Source: Deltaproteobacteria bacterium
GTDB lineage: Bacteria > Desulfobacterota > Syntrophia > Syntrophales > UBA2210
NCBI GenBank assembly: GCA_019314085.1
Contig: JAFCZZ010000142.1
Span: 1-6,482 of the forward strand
Reading direction: 5' to 3'
Length of the DNA: 6,482 nucleotides
Part shown: positions 5,937 to 6,482 of the stretch, piece after piece
Layout: every line of letters begins with the position of its first letter
How positions within the stretch are numbered: the first letter of the stretch is position 1
The notes under the pieces: model-generated
Seen by the model: the letters and a program-made list of their open reading frames with translations, nothing else
Database searches by the model: none
Told to the model about the DNA's origin: nothing
Program-made: the position numbers and the translations under genes

Positions 5937-6482
5937 ATGAGCGATACATGTGATGTAGTGGTCGGCATCCCCTCGTATAACGAGGCACCAACCATAGGGT
6001 ACGTTACCAAGATGGCGGGAGAGGGGCTTGCCAAATATTTCCCTGATGCGAAGAGCATCATTGTTAACTGTGACAACAACAGCATGGACGGCACAAAGGA
6101 TGCCTTTCTCTCCGCTTCCGTCCCCGACACGATCGGGAAACGGTATATATCCACACCGGAAGGGATAAAGGGGAAGGGAAATAATTTTTACAACCTCTTC
6201 CGGTTCTGCCAAGATGCGGAGGCAAAGGTTATAATTGTTGTCGATGCGGACCTCCGATCAATTACTCCCAAATGGATAAAATATCTCGGCTATCCCATAA
6301 AAGAGGGGGGTGATTATGTCACCCCCCTCTATTCAAGGCACCAGTTTGACGGCACCATCACAAATCATCTGTGCTATCCCCTCATATTCTCCCTGGCAAG
6401 ATTTGACGTCCAGCAGCCGATAGGAGGAGATTTTGCCTTCTCGCAAAGGCTCTGCAGATACTGGCTCGAACAGGAATGGACC
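5937..6482 (+). CDS. Second GT-A glycosyltransferase, partial at window end
   Basis: The frame is open from the ATG at 5937 to the window edge, giving 182 N-terminal residues of a longer protein. A weak AAGGGA (5926-5931) lies five bases ahead of the start, and the gene follows the previous stop by 21 bases, so the two are co-transcribed. It has the classical GT-A opening IPSYNEAPTIG (11-21), CDNNSMDGT (45-53), KGKGNN (78-83), the metal motif DADLR (103-107), then DYVTPLYSR (126-134) and QPIGGDF (160-166). The order matches the upstream enzyme (GKG, DADxR, LSGE), so the two are distant paralogues, but here the acidic residue after the Gly is Asp rather than Glu. It is presumably a cytoplasmic sugar transferase acting in the same pathway. 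Substrates cannot be told from this half, and the C-terminal half lies outside the window. Confidence 0.85.
   Translation, partial: MSDTCDVVVGIPSYNEAPTIGYVTKMAGEGLAKYFPDAKSIIVNCDNNSMDGTKDAFLSASVPDTIGKRYISTPEGIKGKGNNFYNLFRFCQDAEAKVIIVVDADLRSITPKWIKYLGYPIKEGGDYVTPLYSRHQFDGTITNHLCYPLIFSLARFDVQQPIGGDFAFSQRLCRYWLEQEWT
6302..6330. repeat. Perfect 12-bp inverted repeat inside the second glycosyltransferase
   Basis: AGAGGGGGGTGA (6302-6313) is the exact reverse complement of TCACCCCCCTCT (6319-6330), with a five-base loop TTATG. It lies wholly within codons for the segment around residues 123-132. Read on the minus strand the stem is followed directly by TTTTA, the form of an intrinsic terminator. 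In the sense mRNA it would form a very stable hairpin without a following U-run. Confidence 0.9.

Overview
The window looks like chromosomal DNA from an anaerobic bacterium, most plausibly a Desulfobacterota member of the syntrophic fatty-acid or aromatic degrader type (Syntrophus/Smithella-like). This placement is an inference. It rests on a fused single-chain ADP-forming acyl-CoA synthetase, a neighbouring MFS carrier of a type I associate with such genomes, and a REP/IS200-like hairpin pair of a kind I associate with them. No rRNA, tRNA or other taxonomic marker is present.

Layout: positions 1-717 hold no convincing gene. They contain two weak small-ORF candidates and, at about 576-640, two GC-rich hairpins each followed by GTTCATT. 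Next come two genes on the minus strand. The downstream one (1859 to 718) is an MFS transporter broken by a frame-disrupting junction near 1384-1392, apparently with transmembrane helix 6 lost. The upstream one (4128 to 2035) is an intact 697-residue ADP-forming acyl/acetyl-CoA synthetase with both expected catalytic histidines. A 410-base divergent intergenic region (4129-4538) carries a good sigma70-type promoter for the synthetase. It also has a weaker candidate promoter for the rightward genes and a 14-bp tandem duplication next to a strong ribosome binding site.

On the plus strand, two consecutive GT-A glycosyltransferases (4539-5915, and 5937 running off the window end) are separated by 21 bases and form an operon. 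Both carry the GKG and DADxR hallmarks of the glucosyl-3-phosphoglycerate synthase / mannosylglycerate synthase group (GT81/GT78-like), so they are distant paralogues. A role in making a sugar-glycerate compatible solute or a related glycoside is a reasonable but unproven guess. The partial second gene contains a perfect 12-bp inverted repeat (6302-6330) inside its coding sequence, which on the opposite strand resembles an intrinsic terminator.

The leftward half (acyl-CoA energy metabolism plus a dead carrier) and the rightward half (glycoside synthesis) appear to be separate transcription units that share only the divergent promoter region. I did not find a convincing new multi-gene system. 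The most unusual items are the decayed carrier, the tandem divergent glycosyltransferases and the intragenic hairpin.
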